Below are positions 32,898 to 41,345 of a stretch of DNA of 58,357 nt, in pieces. Source of the DNA: CAZLHO01 sp964559455 (lineage in GTDB: Bacteria; Krumholzibacteriota; Krumholzibacteriia; LZORAL124-64-63); the NCBI GenBank assembly GCA_964559455.1, contig CAZLHO010000012.1, forward strand, positions 1 to 58,357. The letters are read 5' to 3'. Every line of letters begins with the position of its first letter. The first letter of the stretch is position 1. The translations under genes were made by a program, and so were the position numbers. Below the pieces are notes generated by a model, which worked only from the letters and a program-made list of their open reading frames with translations, ran no database searches and was not told where the DNA came from.

Positions 32898-32905
32898 AAA
32901 GGAGG
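32898..32905 (+). promoter_or_regulatory. Ribosome-binding site deciding the porB start
   Basis: AAAGGAGG, a full consensus site. It is one base from ATG 32907 but seven bases from ATG 32913, so the second ATG is the real start. Confidence 0.7.
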
Positions 32906-32912
32906 CATGATC

Positions 32913-33851
32913 ATGGCTGTGACTCTGAAGGAAATGAGCAAGCGTGAGGACCTCCTTTCCGGGGGCCACCGCGCCTGCGCCGGCTGCACCGGGGCCAACA
33001 TCCTGCGCCAGGTGATGCTGGCCGCGGGACCGGATACGGTGACCGGCTGCGCCACGGGCTGCATGGAGGTCGTGACGACCATCTTCCCCTACACGGCGTG
33101 GAAGGTGCCTTTCATCCACACCGCCTTCGAGAACGCCGCGGCGACGATGTCCGGCGTCGAGACCGCCTATCGGGCGCTGAAGAAGCGCGGCGACATGCCC
33201 TCGGAGCGCGAGAAGGTCAACTTCATCGCCTTCGGCGGCGACGGCGGCACCTACGACATCGGGCTGCAGTCCCTCTCCGGGGCCATGGAGCGCGGGCACA
33301 ACATGCTGTACGTCTGCTACGACAACGAGGCGTACATGAACACGGGCATCCAGCGGTCCAGCGCCACCCCCATGGGGGCGCACACCTCGACCTCGCCGGC
33401 CGGCAAGGTCCGGCAGGGGCGCGAGGGGCACCGCAAGGATTTGACCAAGATCCTCGTCGCCCATAACTTGCCCTATGTGGCCCAGACGACGCCGTTCCAC
33501 TGGAAGGATCTCCAGACCAAGGTCGAAAAGGCCCTCTCGGTGGACGGACCGGCCTTCCTGAACGTCCTGATGCCCTGCACGGTGGGCTGGGGATTCGACC
33601 CCGCCATCGGCATGGACATCGCGAAGCAGGCGGTCGAGACGAACTTCTGGCCTCTCTTCGAGGTCGAGAACGGGGTCTACCGGCTGACCCACACGCCCAA
33701 GGGTGAACGGATGCCCATCGCGGACTGGCTCAAGCAGCAGGTCCGGTTCAGGCACCTGTTCAAGCCTGGCAACGAGCCCATCCTGGAGGAAATCCAGAAC
33801 TGGGTGGATCGCGAATGGGCGAAGTTGCTCAAGCTCTGCGACGTGGACTGA
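32913..33851 (+). CDS. porB: 2-oxoacid:ferredoxin oxidoreductase, beta subunit
   Basis: A 312-residue thiamine diphosphate-binding subunit. It has the cluster cysteines in HRACAGCTGAN, GCATGCMEVV and LMPCTVGW, and the thiamine/Mg motif in FGGDGGTYDIGLQSLSGAME...YDNEAYMNTG. The PHGAHTSTSPAG-like stretch and FFNVLMP region are normal for PorB. The gene is last in the operon and is followed by an intrinsic terminator 32 bases beyond the stop. Confidence 0.94.
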   Translation: MAVTLKEMSKREDLLSGGHRACAGCTGANILRQVMLAAGPDTVTGCATGCMEVVTTIFPYTAWKVPFIHTAFENAAATMSGVETAYRALKKRGDMPSEREKVNFIAFGGDGGTYDIGLQSLSGAMERGHNMLYVCYDNEAYMNTGIQRSSATPMGAHTSTSPAGKVRQGREGHRKDLTKILVAHNLPYVAQTTPFHWKDLQTKVEKALSVDGPAFLNVLMPCTVGWGFDPAIGMDIAKQAVETNFWPLFEVENGVYRLTHTPKGERMPIADWLKQQVRFRHLFKPGNEPILEEIQNWVDREWAKLLKLCDVD

Positions 33852-33883
33852 TCGCATCTCCTCGGTCCCCGTTCGCTCCCTGA

Positions 33884-33917
33884 AGAGCCCCGCGGCGCCG
33901 GTCGCGGGGCTCTTTTT
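33884..33917 (+). terminator. Intrinsic terminator after porB
   Basis: AGAGCCCCGCG (33884-33894) pairs perfectly with CGCGGGGCTCT (33903-33913) around an 8-base loop, followed by TTTTA. From here to 34149 the only further signal I see is an AT-rich patch near 33985-34005 that could hold the chemotaxis promoter, but the hexamers are poor. Confidence 0.92.
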
Positions 33918-34149
33918 ACGCCTCCCCGCCGGCTTCCCCCATCATTTGCCGAACCCCCATGTCCGAAGGCGGCTTAGCCCCCGCTTTTCCCGAAATTAAC
34001 AGTCAAGGACGCCGCCGCCCGGACGATGCATGAGCAGAGCGCCGATCCGGGACCCGTTCGCCCGGCTCGCCGTAAGCGGGACGCCGCGCCCCCCATGGGC
34101 GCCGCGGCGGAGACGCGCCGCTGGATTCGATCACCAACGGAGTGGATGC

Positions 34150-35802
34150 ATGTTCAAGAACATGAACCTGGCCCAGACGATCGGCTTCGGTTTCGTGGTC
34201 GTCCTGGCGTTCGTGACCCTGTGCACGGGGCTGTCCCTCGTGGAGATCAACGGTCTCGGCGACAAGATCGCCAGGAGCGAGGTCCAGAGCTCCCTGCTGG
34301 GGGACCTGGCCGGACTCCAGCTCGGCGAGGCCGCGTACCTGCGCGACTTCGGCGCGGCGATCCGCGATCCCGGACGCCCGATCCCGAATCCCGGCGAGGA
34401 CTGCGTCCTCGGGGAGTGGTTCCGCGACGGCAGGTCGGTCACCGCCGCCGCCGGATCGCGCGACCTGGCCGGCCGGCTGGCCGCGCTCGAACAGGAGCAC
34501 GAGCGCATCCACGTACTCGGCGAAGAGCTCGGCGCCGCGGTCGCGGCCGCCCGGCGCGGCGAGTCCGGCGCGGCCGAACGGGCCGAACGGATCTACTCCG
34601 AGAAGATCCTGCCCGCAGCGGAAAGGCTGGACATCGGCTTCGTGGACTTGACCGAGCATCTGGCGCAGAGCCACGAGAACGGGACCACGAGGCAACTGGC
34701 CGACACTCGGCACGCCTTCTGGATGCTCATCGCCCTGGGCGGGCTGGCCGGTGTCTTCTCGGCGACGATGGCCGTGCTGATCATCCGCAACATCTCGGGC
34801 ACCCTGGCCAGCATGGTCTCGGGCCTGACCAACGGCGCCCACCTGGTGTCGACGGCGTCCGGGCAGGTCGCCCACGCCAGCCAGGAGATGGCGTCGGCGG
34901 CGAGCAAGCAGGCCAGCAACCTCCAGCAGACCTCGGCCTCGCTGGCTCAGATGTCCGCAGCCACGAAGCAGAATGCGCAGAGCGCCAGCCGCGCCGACGA
35001 GGTCTCGTGCCGGGTCAGGCATTCGACCGAGGAGTGCCAGGAGGCGATGCAGCGGATGAACGACGCCATCGCCGACATCAAGAGCGCTTCCGACCAGACG
35101 GCGCGCATCATCGGCACGATCGACGAGATGGCCTTCCAGACGAACCTGCTGGCCCTGAACGCCGCCGTCGAGGCGGCCCACGCCGGCGAGGCGGGCAAGG
35201 GCTTCGCCGTGGTCGCCGAGGAGGTCCGCAACCTGGCGCGCCGCAGCGCCGACGCCGCCCGCAACACCGCCGACCTGATCGCCCAGTCACAGGTCAGCGC
35301 CGGGCGGGGCGTAACGGTCTGCCAGGAGGTCTTCACGATGCTGCGCGGCATCGGCGAGGGCACCGTCGAGGTGACGGGGCTGATCAACGACGTCAGCACC
35401 GCCAGCCAGGAGCAGGCGCAGGGCATCGTCGAGGTCGAGCGGGCGGTCGGTCAGCTGGACCTGCTGACCCAGTCCAACGCCGCCAACGCCGAGGAGACGG
35501 CTTCGGCGAGCGAGGAACTCTCGGCACAGGCGCGTGACCTGAACGACCTGGTCATGATGCTGGATATGATCCTGAAGGGTCACCGCGGGCGCCTGGAGCG
35601 CGACCGGAAGGAGCCGATCACGCGCCGGGTGAGCGTCCCCGGCGGTGGTGGCGCCCACGGCGGGACGAACCGCAGCCGCCGCGTCGTCAGGGACCGCGAG
35701 GATTACTACGACGCCGACGGCGACTTCGTCGACGGCGACAGCCTGGCCGCGGACATGGATCGATACATCGCCCTCGAGGACGAGGAACTCATCGAGGTCT
35801 GA
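34150..35802 (+). CDS. Methyl-accepting chemotaxis protein with CZB-like periplasmic motif
   Basis: A 550-residue chemoreceptor. Helix 1 is TIGFGFVVVLAFVTLCTGLSL, the periplasmic part spans ~40-190, and helix 2 is MLIALGGLAGVFSATMAVLII. The periplasmic part contains CVLGEW (Cys85-Trp90) and, 27 residues on, HERIH (His117, His121), as in chemoreceptor zinc-binding (CZB-type) modules, though the first His of that motif is not seen. The cytoplasmic tip has the invariant IDEMAFQTNLLALNAAVEAA and AVVAEEVRNLARRS. No clear HAMP domain and no NWETF-type tether are visible. GGAG seven bases upstream supports ATG 34150. cheA follows. Confidence 0.9.
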   Translation: MFKNMNLAQTIGFGFVVVLAFVTLCTGLSLVEINGLGDKIARSEVQSSLLGDLAGLQLGEAAYLRDFGAAIRDPGRPIPNPGEDCVLGEWFRDGRSVTAAAGSRDLAGRLAALEQEHERIHVLGEELGAAVAAARRGESGAAERAERIYSEKILPAAERLDIGFVDLTEHLAQSHENGTTRQLADTRHAFWMLIALGGLAGVFSATMAVLIIRNISGTLASMVSGLTNGAHLVSTASGQVAHASQEMASAASKQASNLQQTSASLAQMSAATKQNAQSASRADEVSCRVRHSTEECQEAMQRMNDAIADIKSASDQTARIIGTIDEMAFQTNLLALNAAVEAAHAGEAGKGFAVVAEEVRNLARRSADAARNTADLIAQSQVSAGRGVTVCQEVFTMLRGIGEGTVEVTGLINDVSTASQEQAQGIVEVERAVGQLDLLTQSNAANAEETASASEELSAQARDLNDLVMMLDMILKGHRGRLERDRKEPITRRVSVPGGGGAHGGTNRSRRVVRDREDYYDADGDFVDGDSLAADMDRYIALEDEELIEV

Positions 35803-35808
35803 GGCGCC

Positions 35809-35823
35809 CGCCGCGATGCGGCG
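35809..35823 (+). repeat. Inverted repeat between mcp and cheA
   Basis: CGCCGC (35809-35814), loop GAT, GCGGCG (35818-35823), 22 bases before the cheA ribosome-binding site. Confidence 0.4.
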
Positions 35824-35845
35824 CTGCGTCCGGAGCCCGGCTCAT

Positions 35846-35850
35846 GGAGG
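35846..35850 (+). promoter_or_regulatory. Ribosome-binding site deciding the cheA start
   Basis: GGAGG five bases before ATG 35856. An in-frame ATG at 35844 overlaps this site and is rejected. Confidence 0.6.
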
Positions 35851-35855
35851 AACCG

Positions 35856-37631
35856 ATGCGCGACGACGGCCGGGTGAACGGCTTCGCGATCGCCGAGACT
35901 GCCGAACCGCCGGTCGCATGCCGGCGGGGCGGTCTCGACGGCATCGACCGCGACCTGCTCGGCGACTTCGTCGTCGAGTCGCAGGATCACCTCACCGAGG
36001 CCGAGACCCAGCTCCTCGAACTGGAACGGGATCCCGCCGCCGCCGAACCCCTGAACGCGGTCTTCCGCGCCTTCCACTCGATCAAGGGCGTCGCGGGCTT
36101 CGTCGAGATGACCCAGGTCCGGGAACTGGCCCATCGCGCCGAGAGCCTGCTGGGATGCGTCCGCGAGGGCGAAGTCGCCCTGAACGGTGAGGCAGGGGAT
36201 CTGGTGCTCGCCGCGGTGGACGGCCTGCGCCGGCAACTGGCGGACATCGAGGCCGCGCTGGCCGGCGACGGCTCCCTGCCGGAGCGGCCGGAGCTGGCGG
36301 TGCTGCTGCAGCGCCTCGACGCCGTCGTCGGCCCGGCGCCGGCGGGCGCGGTGGGCGCGGGTCCGGTCATCCTGAACAGGGCGTCCGGTTCCGCGCCGAA
36401 GTCGAAGACCGCCGCCGCGACGGGAGCCGCGCGCGTCTCGGGCGATACCCTGCGCGTGGACGCCGCCAGGCTCGACAAGCTCGTCGAGGCCATCGGCGAA
36501 CTGGTGATCGTCGAGTCGATGGTCAGCAAGTCGGTGGAGGGGAGCCGGGGCGACGGCGACGCGTTGAAGCGGCAGGTGGACAACCTGGACAAGATCTCGC
36601 GCGAGCTGCAGGCGATCGGTATGTCCCTGCGCATGACTCCCGTGCGCCCGCTCTTCCGCAAGATGCGCCGCCTGGTCAGGGACCTGGCCCGCAACTCGGG
36701 GCGGGAGATCGATTTCGAGCTTTCCGGCGAGGAGACCGAGCTCGACCGGGCGGTCGTCGACAGGCTGGCGGACCCCCTGGTGCACCTGCTGCGCAACGCC
36801 GCGGACCACGGGCTCGAACCCACGGTCGAGGCGCGGCGCGAGGTCGGAAAGCCGGAACGCGGCAGCATTCGCCTGCGCGCCTTCCACAAGGGCGGCAACA
36901 TCCGCATCGAGGTCGAGGACGACGGTCGCGGCCTGGACCGCCGGGCGATCCTGGCCCAGGCCCGCGCACGGGGACTGGTGACGCCCGACCAGCAGCTGAG
37001 CGACGGCGAGATCCAGGCCCTGATCTTCGAGCCCGGATTCTCGACGGCCCCGACGGTCACCGACGTCTCCGGCCGCGGGGTCGGCATGGACGTCGTGCGG
37101 CGGAACATCGAAGCGATGCGCGGGGCGGTGGCGATCGACAGCGAACCCGGCCGCGGCACCATCTTCAGCATCACCCTGCCGCTGACCCTGGCCATCATCG
37201 AGGGGCTGATCGTCAAGGTCGCCGACGAGCGGTACATCGTCCCCGCCCTGGCCGTCGAGCGCGTCGTCAGCCCCGGGCCGGGCGACGTCCTGACCGTGGC
37301 GGGCGTGGCCGAGATGCTGCGCTACGCGGACGAACTGCTGCCCCTGCTCCGCCTGCGGAGCATCTGCGGCCGGCCCCCGGCGGGATCCGGGGCGGAGCGC
37401 GGCGTCGTCCTGGTGGTGACGGCGGGGGGGCGGCGCTTCGGCCTGGCGGCCGACGCCCTTCTGGGCCAGCAGCAGATCGTGATCAAGAACCTGGGCGAGG
37501 CGCTGCACGGGGCCTCGACCCTGGGCGGCGGCGCCATCCTCGCCGACGGCGAGGTGGCCCTGATCCTGGAGATGGCCGAGTTGGCCAGGGAGATCGAGAC
37601 GAGATCGGGCGGAGCGCCCGTCGACCCATGA
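35856..37631 (+). CDS. cheA: Chemotaxis histidine kinase CheA
   Basis: A 591-residue kinase. The P1 (Hpt) domain has phospho-accepting His74 in AFHSIKGVAGF. After a low-complexity linker (~130-190) comes the P3 dimerisation helix pair (TLRVDAARLDKLVEAIGELV, from ~195), then the P4 ATPase domain with HLLRNAADHGLEP, DDGRGLDR and FSTAPTVTDVSGRGVGMDVV, then the CheW-like P5 domain. I see no P2 docking domain for CheY or CheB, so phosphotransfer would be direct from P1. It forms the signalling core with the MCP and CheW encoded on either side. Confidence 0.94.
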   Translation: MRDDGRVNGFAIAETAEPPVACRRGGLDGIDRDLLGDFVVESQDHLTEAETQLLELERDPAAAEPLNAVFRAFHSIKGVAGFVEMTQVRELAHRAESLLGCVREGEVALNGEAGDLVLAAVDGLRRQLADIEAALAGDGSLPERPELAVLLQRLDAVVGPAPAGAVGAGPVILNRASGSAPKSKTAAATGAARVSGDTLRVDAARLDKLVEAIGELVIVESMVSKSVEGSRGDGDALKRQVDNLDKISRELQAIGMSLRMTPVRPLFRKMRRLVRDLARNSGREIDFELSGEETELDRAVVDRLADPLVHLLRNAADHGLEPTVEARREVGKPERGSIRLRAFHKGGNIRIEVEDDGRGLDRRAILAQARARGLVTPDQQLSDGEIQALIFEPGFSTAPTVTDVSGRGVGMDVVRRNIEAMRGAVAIDSEPGRGTIFSITLPLTLAIIEGLIVKVADERYIVPALAVERVVSPGPGDVLTVAGVAEMLRYADELLPLLRLRSICGRPPAGSGAERGVVLVVTAGGRRFGLAADALLGQQQIVIKNLGEALHGASTLGGGAILADGEVALILEMAELAREIETRSGGAPVDP

Positions 37632-37648
37632 GCCGCGCGCCGCGCGGC
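37632..37648 (+). repeat. Inverted repeat between cheA and cheW
   Basis: GCCGCGCG (37632-37639), one base, CGCGCGGC (37641-37648), ending seven bases before the cheW ribosome-binding site. Confidence 0.5.
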
Positions 37649-37654
37649 CGCACC

Positions 37655-37659
37655 GGAGG
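37655..37659 (+). promoter_or_regulatory. Ribosome-binding site deciding the cheW start
   Basis: GGAGG six bases before ATG 37666; the ATG at 37660 touches it and is rejected. Confidence 0.6.
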
Positions 37660-37665
37660 ATGGCG

Positions 37666-38163
37666 ATGACGGTCGAGATGCTGACGCCGACCGCGGCCCA
37701 CATGGGTCGCTATCTCTCCTTCCGGCTCGCCGGCGAGGAGTACGGCCTGGAGATCCTGAAGGTCCAGGAGATCATCGGGATGCTGAACGTGACGCGGGTG
37801 CCGCGGACGCCGGACTGGGTGCGCGGCGTCATCAACCTGCGCGGCCGGGTGATCCCCGTGATCGACGCCCGGCGCAAGTTCGGCATGCCCGCCGAGCCGG
37901 ACACCGAGAAGACCTGCATCATCATCGTCCACGTCGGCGCCGCCGAAAGGCGCGCGCAACTGGGCCTGGTGGTCGACGAGGTCAGCGAGGTGCTGGACAT
38001 CGCCCCGGAGGCGATCGAGCCGCCGCCGCCCCTGGAGACCGACGGCGGCGTGTCGTTCCTCTCCGGACTCGGCAAGCTGCCGGACAGGGTCCTGATCCTG
38101 GTGGACATCGATCGCGCACTCGCGGACGGCGTGCGGGACGCGCTGGCCGACATCGTCGACTGA
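37666..38163 (+). CDS. cheW: Chemotaxis coupling protein CheW
   Basis: A 165-residue adaptor that links CheA to chemoreceptors. It has YLSFRLAGEEYGLEILKVQEII, VPRTPDWVRGVINLRGRVIPVIDARRKFG, and LGLVVDEVSEVLDI, all standard CheW elements. Length is normal. It sits between cheA and cheR with GC-rich inverted repeats in both gaps. Confidence 0.94.
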   Translation: MTVEMLTPTAAHMGRYLSFRLAGEEYGLEILKVQEIIGMLNVTRVPRTPDWVRGVINLRGRVIPVIDARRKFGMPAEPDTEKTCIIIVHVGAAERRAQLGLVVDEVSEVLDIAPEAIEPPPPLETDGGVSFLSGLGKLPDRVLILVDIDRALADGVRDALADIVD

Positions 38164-38168
38164 AATCG

Positions 38169-38185
38169 GGGCCGCGACGCGGCCC
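38169..38185 (+). repeat. Inverted repeat between cheW and cheR
   Basis: GGGCCGCG (38169-38176), one base, CGCGGCCC (38178-38185), immediately before the GGGAGAAGAG region that precedes the cheR ATG. Confidence 0.5.
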
Positions 38186-38195
38186 GGGAGAAGAG

Positions 38196-39053
38196 ATGCC
38201 AGGCACCGCGATGAAAAGACAGGACTTCGACGTCCGGCCGCTCGGCAGGCTGGACCAGGATTCCTTCGCCACGCTCAGCCGGCTGATCCACGAGCGGGTC
38301 GGCATCGTCCTGAACCAGAACAAGCTGGCCCTGGTCGAGGCGCGCGTGCATCGGCGCCTGCAGGATCTCGGCATCGGCGAGTTCTCGGAATATCTGTCGC
38401 ACCTGAGGGCCGACGCTTCGGGCGCCGAACTGGTGCGCCTGATCGACGTCATCTCGACCAACGTCACCCACTTCTTCCGCGAGCCGGATCATTTCGAGTT
38501 CCTGACCCGTCTCGCCCGGCGCTGGGCCAAGTCGGGGCGGCGCCGGGTCCGGCTCTGGTCCGCCGCCTGCTCCAGCGGCGAGGAACCCTACTCGATGGCC
38601 ATGACCCTGGCGGGGCCGCTCGCCGGCCGCGAGATCGAGGTCCGCATCCTGGCCACGGACATCTCCACGCGCATGCTCGACGCCGCCGAGCGCGCCGTCT
38701 ACGACGAGCCTTCCCTGGAGACGGTGCCGCCGCAGCTGCGCCGGGCCTATTTCCGGCCCACGCCCGACGGCGATCCGCAGCGCTGGGAGCTGACCGAGAG
38801 CATGCGGCGGATGGTGCGCTTCCGGCGCTTCAACCTGAGCCGGACGCCCTACCGCAGCACGACCGTCTTCGACGTGATCGTGCTGCGCAACGTGATGATC
38901 TACTTCGACGCCGCCCTGAGGCGGCGGGTCGTGGGCGAGGCCTACCGCCTGCTCCGGCCCGGCGGATTCCTGCTGGTCGGACATTCCGAGACGCTGATCG
39001 GCATGGACGAGCGGTTCCGGATGCTGGTGCCGTCGATCTACCGGAAGACCTGA
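38196..39053 (+). CDS. cheR: Chemoreceptor methyltransferase CheR
   Basis: A 285-residue S-adenosylmethionine-dependent methyltransferase that methylates glutamates on chemoreceptors. The N-terminal helical domain (LSRLIHERVGIVLNQNKLALVEARVHRRL) precedes ISTNVTHFFREPDHF, the SAM-binding LWSAACSSGEEPYSMAM, ILATDIS, and the late FDVIVLRNVMIYFDAALR with LLRPGGFLLVGHSETL. No C-terminal pentapeptide-binding or TPR extension is seen, consistent with the MCP lacking a tether. ATG 38196 has GGGAGAAGAG just upstream; ATG 38211 is an alternative. Confidence 0.94.
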   Translation: MPGTAMKRQDFDVRPLGRLDQDSFATLSRLIHERVGIVLNQNKLALVEARVHRRLQDLGIGEFSEYLSHLRADASGAELVRLIDVISTNVTHFFREPDHFEFLTRLARRWAKSGRRRVRLWSAACSSGEEPYSMAMTLAGPLAGREIEVRILATDISTRMLDAAERAVYDEPSLETVPPQLRRAYFRPTPDGDPQRWELTESMRRMVRFRRFNLSRTPYRSTTVFDVIVLRNVMIYFDAALRRRVVGEAYRLLRPGGFLLVGHSETLIGMDERFRMLVPSIYRKT

Positions 39054-39059
39054 TTCGAG

Positions 39060-39084
39060 CGCGGCGAGCGCGACGCCCGCCGCG
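39060..39084 (+). repeat. Inverted repeat between cheR and cheD
   Basis: CGCGGCG (39060-39066) and CGCCGCG (39078-39084), perfect 7-base arms around an 11-base loop. Confidence 0.45.
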
Positions 39085-39129
39085 GGGACTTTGCGATTGA
39101 GAGAGAACTTGGTCGTCGAGGCTAAATCC

Positions 39130-39630
39130 ATGAACCGGCGCCAGCAGGTGGACAACCTGCACGTCGTGGAGATCTCGGACCTGAAGGCCACCAGACGGCA
39201 GAGCGACGTCCTGGTCACCTACTCGCTGGGGTCCTGCGTCGGCCTGACGCTCTTCGATCCGGTGGCGCGGGTCGGCGGGATGATGCACTGCATGCTGCCG
39301 CTGTCCAAGATCGACCCCGAGCGGGCGGAGACGAACCCCTGCATGTTCGTCGACACGGGGGTGGCCGCCCTGCTGCGCACGCTCTTCCGCTGGGGCGCCA
39401 CGAAGCAGAGCCTGATCGCGAAGGTGGCGGGCGCCGGGTCGCCGCTGGGCCCGGACGAGATCTTCAGGATCGGGCAGCGCAACTTCACGGTCCTGCGCAA
39501 GATTCTCTGGAAGAACAACATCCTGATCGCGGGGGAAGACGTCGGCGGATCGGCCGCCCGGACGCTCGTCCTGGAGATGGCGAGCGGCCGCACCCTGGTC
39601 CGCAGTCGAGGGAAGGAAGTGGAGCTGTGA
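39130..39630 (+). CDS. cheD: Chemoreceptor glutamine deamidase CheD
   Basis: A 166-residue amidase that converts receptor glutamines to glutamates and in other bacteria also binds CheC. The catalytic pair is Cys36 in SLGSCVGLTLFD and His53 in GMMHCMLP, with Thr30 in place as the third residue. ATG 39130 is taken as the start; a TTG at 39091 would add 13 residues but has no good ribosome-binding site. The stop overlaps the HDOD gene start (GTGA). Confidence 0.92.
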   Translation: MNRRQQVDNLHVVEISDLKATRRQSDVLVTYSLGSCVGLTLFDPVARVGGMMHCMLPLSKIDPERAETNPCMFVDTGVAALLRTLFRWGATKQSLIAKVAGAGSPLGPDEIFRIGQRNFTVLRKILWKNNILIAGEDVGGSAARTLVLEMASGRTLVRSRGKEVEL

Positions 39631-40514
39631 ACCTTCACGAGAAGATCCTGCTCGAAGTCGACGGGTTGCCCTCGCTGCCCCAGGTCGTGATCAAGCTCCA
39701 GGAGCTGCTCCGCGACCCGGACGTCGAGTTCAGGCGGTTGGCCCGGATCATCGAGATGGACCCCGGCCTGACGGCGAACATCCTGCAGCTGGCCAACTCG
39801 GCGCTGCTGGGATGGTCCGGCGAGGTCAGCTCTTTGCAGAGCGCCGTGGTCCGGCTGGGCACCAAGCGCATCTACGAGATGATCCTCTGCCTCTCGGTCG
39901 CCGACCTCGTGCGGCGCCCCATCCGCGGCTACGGCATGGCCGGCGACGTGCTCTGGCTGCATTCGATCGCCGTGGCCACCTGCGCCGACGAACTGGCCAA
40001 GCTGCTGCGCCTCAAGAGCGTCGCCGACGCTTTCACCGCGGGCCTGCTGCACGACATCGGCAAGATCGCGCTGGGTACCTTCCTGCAGATCGACGACGGC
40101 CCCCTGAAGTCGGCCGTCGCCGACGCCGACATGTCCTTCGACGAGGCCGAGGCGCGGGAGTTGGGCCTGGACCACGCCGAGGCGGGGGGACTGATCCTGG
40201 AGAAGTGGCATCTGCCCGAGCACGTGGTCCGGTCGACGCGCTGGCACCACCGGCCCTTCAAGGCCGGCAGCGATCCGTTGACCGACCTGGTCCACGTCTC
40301 CGACATCCTCTGCACCTCGGTCGGCTGGGGGCTGGGGGCCGACGGTCTTCACTACCGGTTGGAACAGGGCGCCGTCGAGCGCCTCGGCATGGGCGGGGAC
40401 ATCGGCGACAAGCTGATGTGCCGCGTCCTCGACAAGCTGAAGGAAATGGAGAGCCTGCTTGCGGCGGGCTCCGGCAAAGGAGGACAGCGTGTCCCTGAAC
40501 ATTCTCGTGGTTGA
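39627..40514 (+). CDS. HDOD domain protein
   Basis: A 295-residue protein starting at GTG. Residues ~10-210 form an HDOD domain (LPSLPQVVIKLQELLRDPDVEF, IIEMDPGLTANILQLANS, RLGTKRIYEMI, GLLHDIGKIALGTF, HAEAGGLILEKWHLPEHVV). HDOD proteins are HD-fold relatives that usually act as signalling scaffolds; this one still has an HD-GK motif. It is embedded in the chemotaxis operon, overlapping cheD by four bases and the next receiver gene by 26 bases, so it is likely part of the same pathway. Its exact job is unknown. Confidence 0.88.
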   Translation: MNLHEKILLEVDGLPSLPQVVIKLQELLRDPDVEFRRLARIIEMDPGLTANILQLANSALLGWSGEVSSLQSAVVRLGTKRIYEMILCLSVADLVRRPIRGYGMAGDVLWLHSIAVATCADELAKLLRLKSVADAFTAGLLHDIGKIALGTFLQIDDGPLKSAVADADMSFDEAEARELGLDHAEAGGLILEKWHLPEHVVRSTRWHHRPFKAGSDPLTDLVHVSDILCTSVGWGLGADGLHYRLEQGAVERLGMGGDIGDKLMCRVLDKLKEMESLLAAGSGKGGQRVPEHSRG

Positions 40515-40875
40515 CGATTCGGCGACCGTCCGCACCGTCATCCGGAAATCCCTGCGGCTGGCCGGTATCGAAACGGCGACGGTGCTCGAGGCCGCCGACG
40601 GCCGGCAGGCGCTGGCCACCATCGCCACCCGCCAGGTCGACCTGGTCTTCTGCGACATCACGATGCCGGTCATGGACGGCGTGGCGATGGTCGAGCACCT
40701 GAAGCAGGACGGCCGGCTGCCGGACCTGCCCGTGGTCATGATATCGTCGTCGGGCACCGAGCCGACGATCGACTGGTTGCGCGAACTCGGGGTCCGCGCC
40801 TTCCTGATGAAGCCGTTTCGCCCCGAGGACATCCGTCTGGTCTTCGACCAGGTGCTGAAGAAGGTGGAGGAGTGA
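40489..40875 (+). CDS. cheY: CheY-type response regulator
   Basis: A 128-residue receiver. It starts at GTG 40489, five bases after AAAGGAGG (40476-40483), inside the 3' end of the HDOD gene (26-base overlap). It has ILVVDDSATVRTVI, phospho-acceptor in VFCDITMPVMDG, Ser in MISSSG, and Lys in LMKPF. No output domain. It is followed by a cheX-like gene whose ATG overlaps its stop by one base. A likely phosphorylation target of the CheA in this operon. Confidence 0.9.
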   Translation: MSLNILVVDDSATVRTVIRKSLRLAGIETATVLEAADGRQALATIATRQVDLVFCDITMPVMDGVAMVEHLKQDGRLPDLPVVMISSSGTEPTIDWLRELGVRAFLMKPFRPEDIRLVFDQVLKKVEE

Positions 40876-41345
40876 TGAAGACAATCATGCCGGAGGCCGT
40901 CGCCAGCGTCTTCCTCGAGATCGTCGAGCGGCTGAGCTTCATGTTCGGCGAGGAAGTGCCCAAGACGGACCTGCCGAACTGCGGGGAGTCCTGCCTGCAG
41001 GCGGTCCAGACCTTCTGGGGCGACAGCGAGGGGTGGATCATGCTGGTCGTCCCCGAATCCGTCGCCGGCGAGATCGCCCGCAACATCCTGGGGCTCGGCG
41101 ACGGCGACTGCGCCCGCGCGGAGATCGTCGACGACTCGGTGACCGAGTTGCTGAACGTGATCAGCGGACACATGGTCTGCGCGGTCTCGGAGGAGAAGAC
41201 CGACATCCGCCTGGCGCCGCCGACGCTCAACCGGCTCAGTCCGGAAGCCGCCCGCGCCATGAGGGAGGATCCGCAGACCATGGGCTTCCTGATCGAGGGT
41301 TACCCCGTGCTCTTCGGCATGGGCTCGGGCAGGCAGGGCGCCTGA
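40875..41345 (+). CDS. CheX-like chemotaxis phosphatase
   Basis: A 156-residue protein of the CheC/CheX/FliY fold. It carries the phosphatase signature D-x3-E-x2-N in DDSVTELLNVISGH, followed about 20 residues later by Pro. Such proteins remove phosphate from CheY. Located directly after cheY and before cheB with stop/start overlaps on both sides. ATG 40875 is preferred over the GTG three bases earlier, which almost touches the GGTGGAGG. Confidence 0.75.
   Translation: MKTIMPEAVASVFLEIVERLSFMFGEEVPKTDLPNCGESCLQAVQTFWGDSEGWIMLVVPESVAGEIARNILGLGDGDCARAEIVDDSVTELLNVISGHMVCAVSEEKTDIRLAPPTLNRLSPEAARAMREDPQTMGFLIEGYPVLFGMGSGRQGA

Noticed and set aside
34030..34149. 40-residue N-terminal extension of the chemoreceptor
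   Set aside because: Arg/Pro-rich, no ribosome-binding site, and it would displace the first membrane helix; ATG 34150 has GGAG upstream.
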